Shown: piece by piece, positions 8,705 through 16,014 of the stretch
Numbering within the stretch: position 1 is the stretch's first letter
Layout: every line of letters starts with the position of its first letter
NCBI RefSeq assembly: GCF_015477355.1
Contig: NZ_JADLRJ010000005.1
Coordinates: forward strand, 1 to 64,000
Direction of reading: 5' to 3'
Length of the DNA stretch: 64,000 nucleotides
From: Nocardia blacklockiae
GTDB lineage: Bacteria; Actinomycetota; Actinomycetes; Mycobacteriales; Mycobacteriaceae
Position numbers and translations under genes: made by a program
The notes under the pieces: model-generated
Seen by the model: the letters and a program-made list of their open reading frames with translations, nothing else
Database searches by the model: none
What the model was told of the DNA's origin: nothing

Positions 8705-10335
8705 TTGCTCAGCACGCTGTAACGGAACTTGGTGGACGGATCGAGGGTGTCCTCCGCGCCCTCGACGCCCTTCTTCGTGACGGCGATCTGCTTACCGGAC
8801 AGCAGCGGCACGATCGAGAGATGCTTGGCCGCCATGTCGCGCTGCACCTGCTCGATGATCGCCAGGCGCTTGGCCTTGTCGGGCTGGGTCACCTCCGCGG
8901 TCAGCTGCGCGGTGATGGCCGGATCCTCGAAGTGGTTCTGCAGGAAGTTGTTCGGCGCGAAGAACGGGGTCAGGTAGTCGTCCGGGTCCGGATAGTCCGG
9001 GAACCAGCCCATCTGGAACACGGGGTAGCCGTCGCGGGCCCGTTCGCGCTGGTAGCTCACCCATTCGGTGGACTGCAGGTTGACCTTGAACAGCCCGGTG
9101 GCCTCCAGTTGGCTCTTGATCGCCGCGTACTCCTCGGAGCTGGAGCCGCCGTAGTGGTCCGGGTTGTACTGCAGGTTCAGCTCGACCGGCGCCGCGACGC
9201 CCGCGTCGGCGAGGAACTTGGCCGCCTGCTCCTTGTTCGGCTTGCTGCCGTAGAGGTCCTTGAACGGCTCTATGGCCCCCGGAAAACCCTGTGGCACAGA
9301 CGAATAGGCCGGGGTGTAGGTGCCTTTGTACACCGCGCTGGACAACGCTTCGCGATCCACCCCGGCGGCCACGGCCTTGCGCACGGCCAGCTTCTGCTCT
9401 GGCGTGCCGCCGGGCATGGTGTGGAAGTTGAACACGATGTAGCGCAGTTCGCCGCCGAGGCCCTCGTGCACCTCGACCTTGTCGCTGCCGCGCAGCGACT
9501 CCAGATCCGTCGGGCTCAGGCTGCGGTAGGCGACGTCGATATTGCCGTTCTGGATCTCGAGCTTGAGGTTGTCGCCGCTGGCGTAGTACTTGGTGGACAC
9601 CGAGGCGGTCTTCGGCGTGCCGAGGATGCCGTGGTAGTCCGGATTCGCCTGGTACTCCACCAGTTTGTTCTTGTCGTAGCTGGTGATCGTGTACGGCCCG
9701 GAGTACGCCTTGGCCTTGACGACCGCGTCGTCGTCCATGATCTTGTCGGCCGGGAAGACCGCCTCGTCGACGATCGGGCCCGCCTGGGTGGGCAGGATCG
9801 CCGGGAAGGTCTGGTCGTTGGCGTTCTTCAAGGTGAACGCCACCGTGCGGTCGTCGGGGGCGTCGGTGTGGTCCAGATTGCCGAGCAGCGAGGCCGGGCC
9901 GTTCGGGTCGTTGATCTTCAGCATCCGGTCGAAGGAGAACTTGACGCTCTTGGCGGTCAACGGATTTCCGTTGGCGAACTTCAGCCCCGACTTCAACGTG
10001 CAGGTGTACACGGTGGGCGTGGTGAACTCGCACTTCTCCGCGGCGTCGGGCTCCGGCGTGGTCCGGCCGGGCGCGAAATTCATGACGTGCTGGTAGATCT
10101 GCGTCTCGGGAACGTAGGAACCCTGGTCGTAGGCGGCCGCCGGATCCAGGGTGAAGATCCGGTCGGTGGTGCCGATCACCAGGCCGCCGCCCTCGCCGTC
10201 GCCGGTGCGGCCGGCACCGCACCCCGCCACGGCGAGCAGCGCCAGGCCCGCCATCCCTACCGCCGCAACGCCTTTCACTCGGCCGCCCGCTCGGCTCCTT
10301 CGAGCCGTCGACGCCGGTGTCGCCGAAAACCGCAT
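8701..10335 (-). CDS. Peptide ABC transporter substrate-binding lipoprotein (DppA/OppA family)
   Basis: A 544-residue extracytoplasmic binding protein of SBP family 5. A lipoprotein signal peptide ends in LAVAGC, making Cys39 the lipidated residue. The mature part contains the conserved SBP_bac_5 features, including the RKAVAAGVDRE segment and the YPDPDDY region near the C-terminus. It captures peptides outside the membrane and delivers them to the downstream permeases. It is the first gene of the operon, and 275 bases separate it from purF; that gap holds a purF terminator and a candidate operator. Confidence 0.95.
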   Translation of the reverse strand: MRFSATPASTARRSRAGGRVKGVAAVGMAGLALLAVAGCGAGRTGDGEGGGLVIGTTDRIFTLDPAAAYDQGSYVPETQIYQHVMNFAPGRTTPEPDAAEKCEFTTPTVYTCTLKSGLKFANGNPLTAKSVKFSFDRMLKINDPNGPASLLGNLDHTDAPDDRTVAFTLKNANDQTFPAILPTQAGPIVDEAVFPADKIMDDDAVVKAKAYSGPYTITSYDKNKLVEYQANPDYHGILGTPKTASVSTKYYASGDNLKLEIQNGNIDVAYRSLSPTDLESLRGSDKVEVHEGLGGELRYIVFNFHTMPGGTPEQKLAVRKAVAAGVDREALSSAVYKGTYTPAYSSVPQGFPGAIEPFKDLYGSKPNKEQAAKFLADAGVAAPVELNLQYNPDHYGGSSSEEYAAIKSQLEATGLFKVNLQSTEWVSYQRERARDGYPVFQMGWFPDYPDPDDYLTPFFAPNNFLQNHFEDPAITAQLTAEVTQPDKAKRLAIIEQVQRDMAAKHLSIVPLLSGKQIAVTKKGVEGAEDTLDPSTKFRYSVLSK

Positions 10336-10446
10336 GACTGTCCCTCATCTCGCAGCGCGGCGCACCCGGAGGCTGGATCACAGACCGGGCGCGTCACGGT
10401 GAACTTCGGTTATGGCGGGGACAGTACCGCCGGGCCGTTGCAAATA

Positions 10447-10463
10447 TGTTGCGTTTCGCAACA
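10447..10463. promoter_or_regulatory. Inverted repeat upstream of the peptide importer operon
   Basis: TGTTGCG and CGCAACA form 7-bp arms around TTT. A further TTGCAA half-site lies just to the left, at about 10439-10444. It sits about 110 bases before the binding-protein start in an otherwise featureless gap and is a candidate operator for the importer. The regulator is not known. Confidence 0.45.
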
Positions 10464-10531
10464 ATCAGGGTCTCTCGTAGCAAAAATGTGTCAAAAGGCG
10501 GTCACGCTACGCCGGAAACGCCGACGAATGC

Positions 10532-10567
10532 GTCAGCCCGGCCCCGAATTACCAGGACCGGGCTGAC
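10532..10567 (-). terminator. Terminator downstream of purF
   Basis: Perfect 10-bp arms GTCAGCCCGG (10532-10541) and CCGGGCTGAC (10558-10567) surround a 16-base loop, about 45 bases beyond the purF stop. There is no U-tract. Confidence 0.75.
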
Positions 10568-10610
10568 ACAATGTTGCAAGAGTTCGGCCATGTGGCCGGC
10601 CGGACGCTCC

Positions 10611-12200
10611 TCAGGGACGGCTCAGCGCGCTCGCGTTCGCGTTGTCGCTCAACAGTTCCGACTCGCTCTTGCCGCCGAGGATGCCCTCCAGCACGTTCTT
10701 GCCGACGGCCGCCTCGGTGGGCAGCGCGATCGGGTAGTTGCCGTCGAAGCAGGCGCAGCACAGCCGGGTGCGGGGCTGCTCGGTGGCGGCGATCATGCCG
10801 TCGATCGAGATGTAGCCCAGCGAATCGGCGCCGATCGAGCGCCGCACGTTCTCGACCATCTCGTCCAGCGACTCGGTGTCGTCGGGACCGGCGCCGTTGG
10901 CGATCAGCTCTGCGCGCGAAGCGAAGTCGATGCCGTAGAAGCACGGCCACTTCACCGGCGGGGAGGCGATGCGCACGTGGATCTCCAGCGCGCCGGCCTC
11001 GCGCAGCATCCGGATCAGCGCGCGCTGGGTGTTGCCGCGCACGATCGAATCGTCGACGACGACGAGCCGCTTGCCGCGGATCTCCTCGCGCAGCGGATTC
11101 AGTTTCAGCCGGATGCCGAGTTGGCGGATGGTCTGGCTCGGCTGGATGAAGGTGCGGCCGACGTAGGCGTTCTTCATCAGGCCCTGGCCGTAGGGGATCT
11201 CCGAGCCCTGCGCGTAGCCGACCGCGGCCGGCGTGCCCGACTCCGGCACCGGGATCACCAGGTCCGCGTCCACCGGGTGCTCGCCGGCCAGGCGGCGGCC
11301 GATCTCGACCCGGGTGCCGTAGACCGAGCGGCCCGCGATGGTGCTGTCCGGCCGGGCCAGATAGACGTACTCGAAGACGCAGCCCTTGGGTTCGGGATTC
11401 GCGAAACGCAGCGAGCGCACGCCGTCGGCGTCGATCGCCAGCAGTTCGCCCGGCTCGATCTCGCGCACGAAGGACGCGCCGACGATGTCGAGGGCGGCGG
11501 TCTCGCTGGCAACCACCCAGCCGCGGTCGAGCCGGCCCAGGCACAGCGGGCGCACCCCGTGCGGGTCGCGGGCGGCGTAGAGGGTGTGCTCGTCCATGAA
11601 GGTGAGACAGAACGCGCCGCGCAGGGTGGGCAGCAGCTCCATCGCCGCCTGCTCGATGCTCTTGTCGGCGGCGGCGTGCGCCAGCAGCGCGGTCATCACG
11701 TCCGAGTCGGAAGTGGCCGCCATCGAGCCGCCGGACAGCCGGCCGCTGGTCAGCCCCAACTCGCGGGCCCGGGCGGCCAGCTCGGCGGTGTTGACCAGAT
11801 TGCCGTTGTGGCCCAGCGCGAGTCCGGTGCCGACAGCGGTGGTGCGGAAGATCGGCTGGGCGTTCTCCCAGGTGACCGAGCCGGTGGTGGAGTAGCGGCA
11901 GTGGCCGATGGCGACGTGGCCCGGCATGGCGGCCAGCGTCTGCTCGTCGAACACCTGGCTCACCAAGCCGAGATCCTTGAACACCAGCACCTGCGATCCG
12001 TCGGCGACGGCGATGCCGGCCGCCTCCTGACCGCGGTGCTGCAAGGCGTACAAACCGTAGTAGGTGAGCTTGGACACGTCCTCGCCCGGAGCCCACACAC
12101 CGAAGACTCCGCACTCCTCGCGCGGCTCGTTCTCGGGCTGCTCCGGAGAGGGCGTTGTTAGCAGGTTTTCGCTGCTGACCGACAGATCGGCGTGGGTCAC
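10611..12200 (-). CDS. purF: Amidophosphoribosyltransferase
   Basis: PurF commits PRPP to purine synthesis by adding ammonia from glutamine. The 529-residue precursor has a short propeptide. The catalytic Cys30 in EECGVFGVW would become the N-terminus after self-cleavage, as in the Bacillus-type enzyme. The N-terminal Ntn glutaminase domain has GHNGNLVN and the C-terminal PRT domain has the VVVDDSIVRG motif. Cysteines near the C-terminus (RLCCACFDGNYP) suit the iron-sulphur-bearing class. The GTG at 12200 has GGGAG upstream and is preferred over in-frame starts at 12239 and 12251. Confidence 0.97.
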   Translation of the reverse strand: MTHADLSVSSENLLTTPSPEQPENEPREECGVFGVWAPGEDVSKLTYYGLYALQHRGQEAAGIAVADGSQVLVFKDLGLVSQVFDEQTLAAMPGHVAIGHCRYSTTGSVTWENAQPIFRTTAVGTGLALGHNGNLVNTAELAARARELGLTSGRLSGGSMAATSDSDVMTALLAHAAADKSIEQAAMELLPTLRGAFCLTFMDEHTLYAARDPHGVRPLCLGRLDRGWVVASETAALDIVGASFVREIEPGELLAIDADGVRSLRFANPEPKGCVFEYVYLARPDSTIAGRSVYGTRVEIGRRLAGEHPVDADLVIPVPESGTPAAVGYAQGSEIPYGQGLMKNAYVGRTFIQPSQTIRQLGIRLKLNPLREEIRGKRLVVVDDSIVRGNTQRALIRMLREAGALEIHVRIASPPVKWPCFYGIDFASRAELIANGAGPDDTESLDEMVENVRRSIGADSLGYISIDGMIAATEQPRTRLCCACFDGNYPIALPTEAAVGKNVLEGILGGKSESELLSDNANASALSRP

Positions 12201-12312
12201 CGTTTGCTCCCTGTTCGGCGGGCGGGGGGCAGTGATCATTCTACGGGTCATCCCCGCGAAACCTCGCGCCGCATCACCCGGGTGGCAGGGCGTTTGCTGC
12301 TACCGTTCGACC

Positions 12313-13638
12313 GTGGCGAGTACCGACACTGTGGAATCGAGTCCCCCGGCACGGCATCTGACCCCGGTGAAGTGGGTTTTCCCGGTGATCGTGATGACCC
12401 TGCTGGCGTCGCTGCTGGGTGTGATGTATCTCGACTACGTCGTCGACCCGGAGAAGAATCTGCACGAGTTCCCGGTCGCGCTCGTCAACCAGGATGTCGG
12501 TGACACGCTGCCCGGTCAGGACAAGCCGGTGAACTTCGGCGATCAGGTCGCCGACGGGCTGCGGCAGGCGGTGCCGTCGGACAAGATCGATCTGCGGGTG
12601 CTCGGGCCCGGCGAGGCGCAGCTGGCGATGCAGTCGGCGCAGGTGTACGGGACCATCTACATTCCCAGCGACTTCTCCAAGCGGCTGGGCATTCTCGGGG
12701 TCGGCAGCATCGTGCCCGGCGACATCGAGCGGCCGATCATCACGTTGCAGACCAATCCGCGCACCGGCGCGTTCGCGACGGCCATCCTGCAGCGGTTCGG
12801 CGAGGAGGCGCTGACGCAGGTGCAGGCGCAGGTCGGCAAGCAGCTGACCGAACAGGTGCAGGCCCAGCTGAAGCCGCCGCCCGGCGGTGCGCCCGCACCC
12901 GAGTTGTCGGGAGCCACGCGGATCACGCTGGCGGCGCCGCTGAATATCGTGATCGAGCAGTTCCGGCCGCTGCCGGGCGGTTCGGGCGAGGGGTTGACCG
13001 CCTTCTTCTACAGCCTGCTGCTCCTGCTCGTCGGCATGGTCGGGGCGATGATCATCCACCAATTGATCGATGCGGCACTGGGATTCCTGCCCACCGAGTG
13101 GGGTCCGTGGTACGTCCACTATCCGCGGGCCTCGATCTCGCGGGTGCAGACGCTGCTGCTCAAGTGGGCGGCCGTGGCGACGATGGCGGTGGTGGTCTCC
13201 GCGGCGCTGCTCGGCATCGGGAAACTGCTGGGGATGCCCATCGACAAACCGCTGGCGCTGTTCCTCTACGGCGTGCTGGTGATGATCGCCGTGGGCTTCA
13301 CGTGCACCTCGGTGCTCGCCGCGATCGGGACGTCGGGGCTGATCGTCAATCTGATCGTGTTCATCATTCTGGGGTTGCCGTCGTCCGGGGGCACGGTGCC
13401 GATCGAGGCGACCCCGAAGTACTTCGGCTGGCTGGCCAATTTCGAGCCGATGCACCAGGTCTTCCTGGGCACCCGGTCCCTGCTGTACTTCAACGGCAGC
13501 GGCGCCGCCGGGCTGACGCGCGGCATCTGGATGGCGGTGCTGGGCCTCGCGATCGGCGTCCTGCTGGGCCTCACGATCACCCGCTTCTACGACCGCAAGG
13601 GCCTGGAGCGCAAACCCCTCACCCCGCGCCCGGCCTGA
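12313..13638 (+). CDS. DUF3533/YhgE-Pip-like membrane protein
   Basis: A 441-residue integral membrane protein. One membrane span lies near the N-terminus (about 20-41), followed by a ~180-residue extracytoplasmic region containing VALVNQDVG, and then about five spans (225-430). This is the architecture of YhgE/Pip and DUF3533 proteins related to ABC-2 permeases. The GTG at 12313 is preceded six bases upstream by TACCGT (12301-12306), which suggests a leaderless transcript. It is divergent from purF, and the spacing is short enough that the promoters must be close. The function is unknown; relatives are linked to secretion or cell-envelope stress. Confidence 0.8.
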   Translation: MASTDTVESSPPARHLTPVKWVFPVIVMTLLASLLGVMYLDYVVDPEKNLHEFPVALVNQDVGDTLPGQDKPVNFGDQVADGLRQAVPSDKIDLRVLGPGEAQLAMQSAQVYGTIYIPSDFSKRLGILGVGSIVPGDIERPIITLQTNPRTGAFATAILQRFGEEALTQVQAQVGKQLTEQVQAQLKPPPGGAPAPELSGATRITLAAPLNIVIEQFRPLPGGSGEGLTAFFYSLLLLLVGMVGAMIIHQLIDAALGFLPTEWGPWYVHYPRASISRVQTLLLKWAAVATMAVVVSAALLGIGKLLGMPIDKPLALFLYGVLVMIAVGFTCTSVLAAIGTSGLIVNLIVFIILGLPSSGGTVPIEATPKYFGWLANFEPMHQVFLGTRSLLYFNGSGAAGLTRGIWMAVLGLAIGVLLGLTITRFYDRKGLERKPLTPRPA

Positions 13639-13640
13639 CC

Positions 13641-13670
13641 CGGCCGTCCCGGAACGGTCCGGGACGGCCG
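13641..13670 (+). terminator. Strong hairpin terminator after the DUF3533-like gene
   Basis: Perfect 13-bp arms CGGCCGTCCCGGA and TCCGGGACGGCCG enclose a 4-base loop and begin two bases after the stop codon. Confidence 0.85.
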
Positions 13671-13720
13671 CGGGAAACAGGCGGCAGGCCCGTGGACCCT
13701 GCCCGGGACGGCCGCCGGGG

Positions 13721-13816
13721 TCACCGGTGCCGGGAGCCCTGGCCGTTGAAGAACTGCGGCACTTGGTGCCAGAACGGCTGGAACCAGTCGACCATCGGCT
13801 GGAACAGGTGGAACAT
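13721..13816 (-). CDS. Possible 31-residue aromatic-rich small protein
   Basis: The short frame starts MFHLFQPMVDWFQPF and ends in a Gly/Arg/His tail. It has five Phe, two Trp and a repeated FQP motif (res 5-7 and 13-15), which gives it an amphipathic, membrane-interacting look. GGAGGACGGAG lies just upstream of the ATG at 13816. No family is recognised. It may be translated, or it may be chance coding. It lies downstream of the sterol-carrier-family gene on the same strand, about 180 bases away. The 13817-13995 gap contains nothing else I can name. Confidence 0.4.
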   Translation of the reverse strand: MFHLFQPMVDWFQPFWHQVPQFFNGQGSRHR

Positions 13817-13995
13817 CGGGACTCCGTCCTCCCGCCTACGCGGGTGTTGTTGCGGTACGACCGGATTGCCGTACGCAGACAACGTTATTGGCGAATTCCC
13901 CGCGCAACTGGGACGCACCGGGCAGTTCGCTGGACGTCTGCTGGGACCGGCTGTGAACGGGACCGGCGACACTCAGCGACCGCGCGACGCGACGT

Positions 13996-14412
13996 TCACA
14001 GCGGCACCAACGGCAGCCAGCGAGCGACTTCCCCCGCCCGCAAGCCCGACGCGGTCAGCGCCCCCGAAGCCACCGCTTCCTCGAAACTGAGCAACCCCGT
14101 CACCAGCAACAACCAGGTACGAGCATCGGTCTCCACCACATTCGGCGGCGTCCCCCGCGTATGCCGCGGCCCCTCGATGCACTGCACCGCCACGAACGGC
14201 GGCACCCGCACCTCCACCGAATGCCCCGGCGCATTGGCAGCCAACGCCCGAGCGCTGGCCTTCACCGCCGCCCCCAACTCCTTCCGCCCCGGAACCCCCA
14301 CCCCCTCATCCCGCAACCACTCCCCCACAACCCCCACAGCCGCCCGCACCTCAGCAGGCCCCACCACACCGCGTCGCACCACCCCGCCGAGCCTAGCGGC
14401 CCCCACCGACAC
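13996..14412 (-). CDS. Sterol carrier family protein (SCP-like, Rv0807 type)
   Basis: A 138-residue protein matching the small actinobacterial family annotated as sterol carrier family or bacterial SCP ortholog, found next to purF in mycobacteria. Diagnostic segments are VEVRVPPFVAVQC, GPRHTRGTPPNVVE and TWLLLVTG. A lipid-binding role is only inferred from the family name. The exact start is uncertain: the GTG at 14412 begins just after the upstream stop at 14419, while GTG codons some 10 to 15 codons later are possible. The 5' half is strongly G-rich in the coding strand. Confidence 0.8.
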   Translation of the reverse strand: MSVGAARLGGVVRRGVVGPAEVRAAVGVVGEWLRDEGVGVPGRKELGAAVKASARALAANAPGHSVEVRVPPFVAVQCIEGPRHTRGTPPNVVETDARTWLLLVTGLLSFEEAVASGALTASGLRAGEVARWLPLVPL

Positions 14413-14418
14413 CCACCC

Positions 14419-15255
14419 CTACTCCTCGAAGACCTCCGCCAACGTCTCCACCTCGAGCGCCCGATCAGTCCACGCTTCGAGTTGGTCGATATCGGTGCAG
14501 TTCACGACTCGATCGGCGACAGCCTCGGAAACGGTGAAACGATGCCGCAGAATCTTCAACAGGCTATGAGCCTCCCCGCGGCTGTAGTAGCGGCGGGCGA
14601 ACTCGCTCTTGTATTCGTAGGTGCCGGCGCTCATGAGGGTCTCCAACACGTCTCGGGCCGCTGCGGGGAGTACGGCCATTACCAGGTCAATGTACATTTC
14701 GCCGTTGGGCAAGTCGACCATCGAGTGGGCGACTACGGCCAGGATCGCGTCCCGATCGCGATGGTTGCGGTGCGCGATCGCGGACAGCACCGTCATTTCC
14801 GGGTTGGCTTCCGCCGCAACCGGATCGGTGATGATCGGGACGTCCGTGGGGCCGATCACCACCGGTGTGAGCACACAACCGGGCGCGAGTGTGATCGGCG
14901 TGCGACACCACGTCGCCGTCCGGTCGTTCGGGCACAGAATCAACAGGACCACAGGACAACGGAGACGGGCGCGCAGCGTGACGAGATAGACGGGCCAGCT
15001 CCAGGGCTTGCCGGAGTCGGGTCGCAGTTGCGCCTCGACGATGACGCCCAAGGCCGGAGCGCCGTTGCTGGTCAGGGCGACGACGGCGTCGGCTCGGTAT
15101 TCGGTGGGGTCGATGTCGGGGAAGTCGCCGCATTCCAGGCGGGCGTCGGTGAACTCGGGGAGGGGCGTGTCGAGCACGAGTTGTAGTAGTTCGGCGGCGA
15201 GGCGGGGACGTTGCCGGAACAGGTCGGCCAGGACTTCGTGCAGGGCACTGGGCAT
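14419..15255 (-). CDS. Rpn-like PD-(D/E)XK-family putative nuclease
   Basis: A 278-residue protein with a nuclease-like core. RADAVVAL supplies Asp56, VIVEAQLR supplies Glu74 and Gln76, and a Lys follows at 83, giving a D-x17-E-x-Q arrangement as in recombination-promoting nucleases and related transposase-like proteins. The C-terminal segment RRYYSRGEAHSLLKILRHRF resembles the tail of large paralogous families in Streptomyces and Nocardia. It is not linked to a transposase, repeats or integrase here. DNA cleavage is inferred from motif layout only. The start at 15255 is the plausible ATG; downstream, the SCP-like gene begins 6 bases beyond its stop. Confidence 0.7.
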   Translation of the reverse strand: MPSALHEVLADLFRQRPRLAAELLQLVLDTPLPEFTDARLECGDFPDIDPTEYRADAVVALTSNGAPALGVIVEAQLRPDSGKPWSWPVYLVTLRARLRCPVVLLILCPNDRTATWCRTPITLAPGCVLTPVVIGPTDVPIITDPVAAEANPEMTVLSAIAHRNHRDRDAILAVVAHSMVDLPNGEMYIDLVMAVLPAAARDVLETLMSAGTYEYKSEFARRYYSRGEAHSLLKILRHRFTVSEAVADRVVNCTDIDQLEAWTDRALEVETLAEVFEE

Positions 15256-15363
15256 GGCGGGAGATTAGCGGGAGGTACCGACAGTCCTGCGGGGATTGCT
15301 GTTGGCGGACAGCGGGTTTCGGCGTGTTGCCGGGAAGCCGTGGGTGCGTCAGGGTGGCGATGT

Positions 15364-16014
15364 TCAGAACGCAGGGTGGGGGCTGGTCTGTGGTTGGTGG
15401 TTCAGGTGGGTGGCCAAGGGTGGGGTGAGGGCGCCGCCTGTGTTGAGGGACAGGTGTAGGAGGGCGGGGGCGGTGGTGCTGGTGGTGTGGCGGCGGAGCC
15501 AGGAGAAAAGGGTGCCTGCGGCTGCGGTGGTGGTGAGGGTGGTGGGGAGGTGGTCGCCCGCGGCGCGGGCGGGGTGGATGTGCCACAAGGCGAAAATGGT
15601 TGGGGACAAATATCTTCCGGGCGTTCCGAGGTGGGATTCGAGGAGGGGGTCGAGGGTGGCTCGGAAGATCAGTTCTTCGCTGTAGACGGTGCCGAGGGGG
15701 ATGTGCACGGTGACCCATTCGGCGAGTGGGACTTCCGGGGCGCGGGCGGTGAGACCGGCGATACGGGCGCGGACGGGCGGGATGGCCAGTGCCGCAGCGT
15801 ATCCCGCGATGACGGTGGCGGCGGCCGCTGCGCCCCAGCGGAACCCACGCGCGGAGAGCCAATTCGGGCGGCCGTGGAAGGTGAGGGCGTAGGTGGTGGC
15901 GAAGGCGGCGTTGGCGGCGGTGCGACCCCGGATGCCGAATCCGGTGCGGGGCAGCAGCACATTGCTCCACAGCAGCGGGAGCGCGGCGGCGAATGCGGCA
16001 CGGGCGGTACTCAT
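15364..16014 (-). CDS. CPBP-family intramembrane protease (CAAX/Abi type)
   Basis: A 216-residue multi-span membrane protein with the CPBP motifs in order: EELIFR (Glu113, Glu114, Arg118), the WHIHP segment (His145, His147) and HLSLN (His187, Asn191). Family members cleave membrane substrates such as prenylated or signal peptides, and some affect bacteriocin immunity. The ATG at 16014 overlaps the TGA of the upstream hydrolase gene (ATGA), so the two are co-translated. The reading frame runs on to 16791 upstream, but that part is antisense-like filler inside the hydrolase gene. The last ~200 bases of coding sequence are C-rich and G-poor. Confidence 0.88.
   Translation of the reverse strand: MSTARAAFAAALPLLWSNVLLPRTGFGIRGRTAANAAFATTYALTFHGRPNWLSARGFRWGAAAAATVIAGYAAALAIPPVRARIAGLTARAPEVPLAEWVTVHIPLGTVYSEELIFRATLDPLLESHLGTPGRYLSPTIFALWHIHPARAAGDHLPTTLTTTAAAGTLFSWLRRHTTSTTAPALLHLSLNTGGALTPPLATHLNHQPQTSPHPAF

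Noticed and set aside
8821-10566. Long plus-strand frame opposite the peptide-binding protein gene
   Set aside because: Its composition is that of an antisense shadow of a high-GC gene, whereas the minus frame has a lipobox and SBP motifs.
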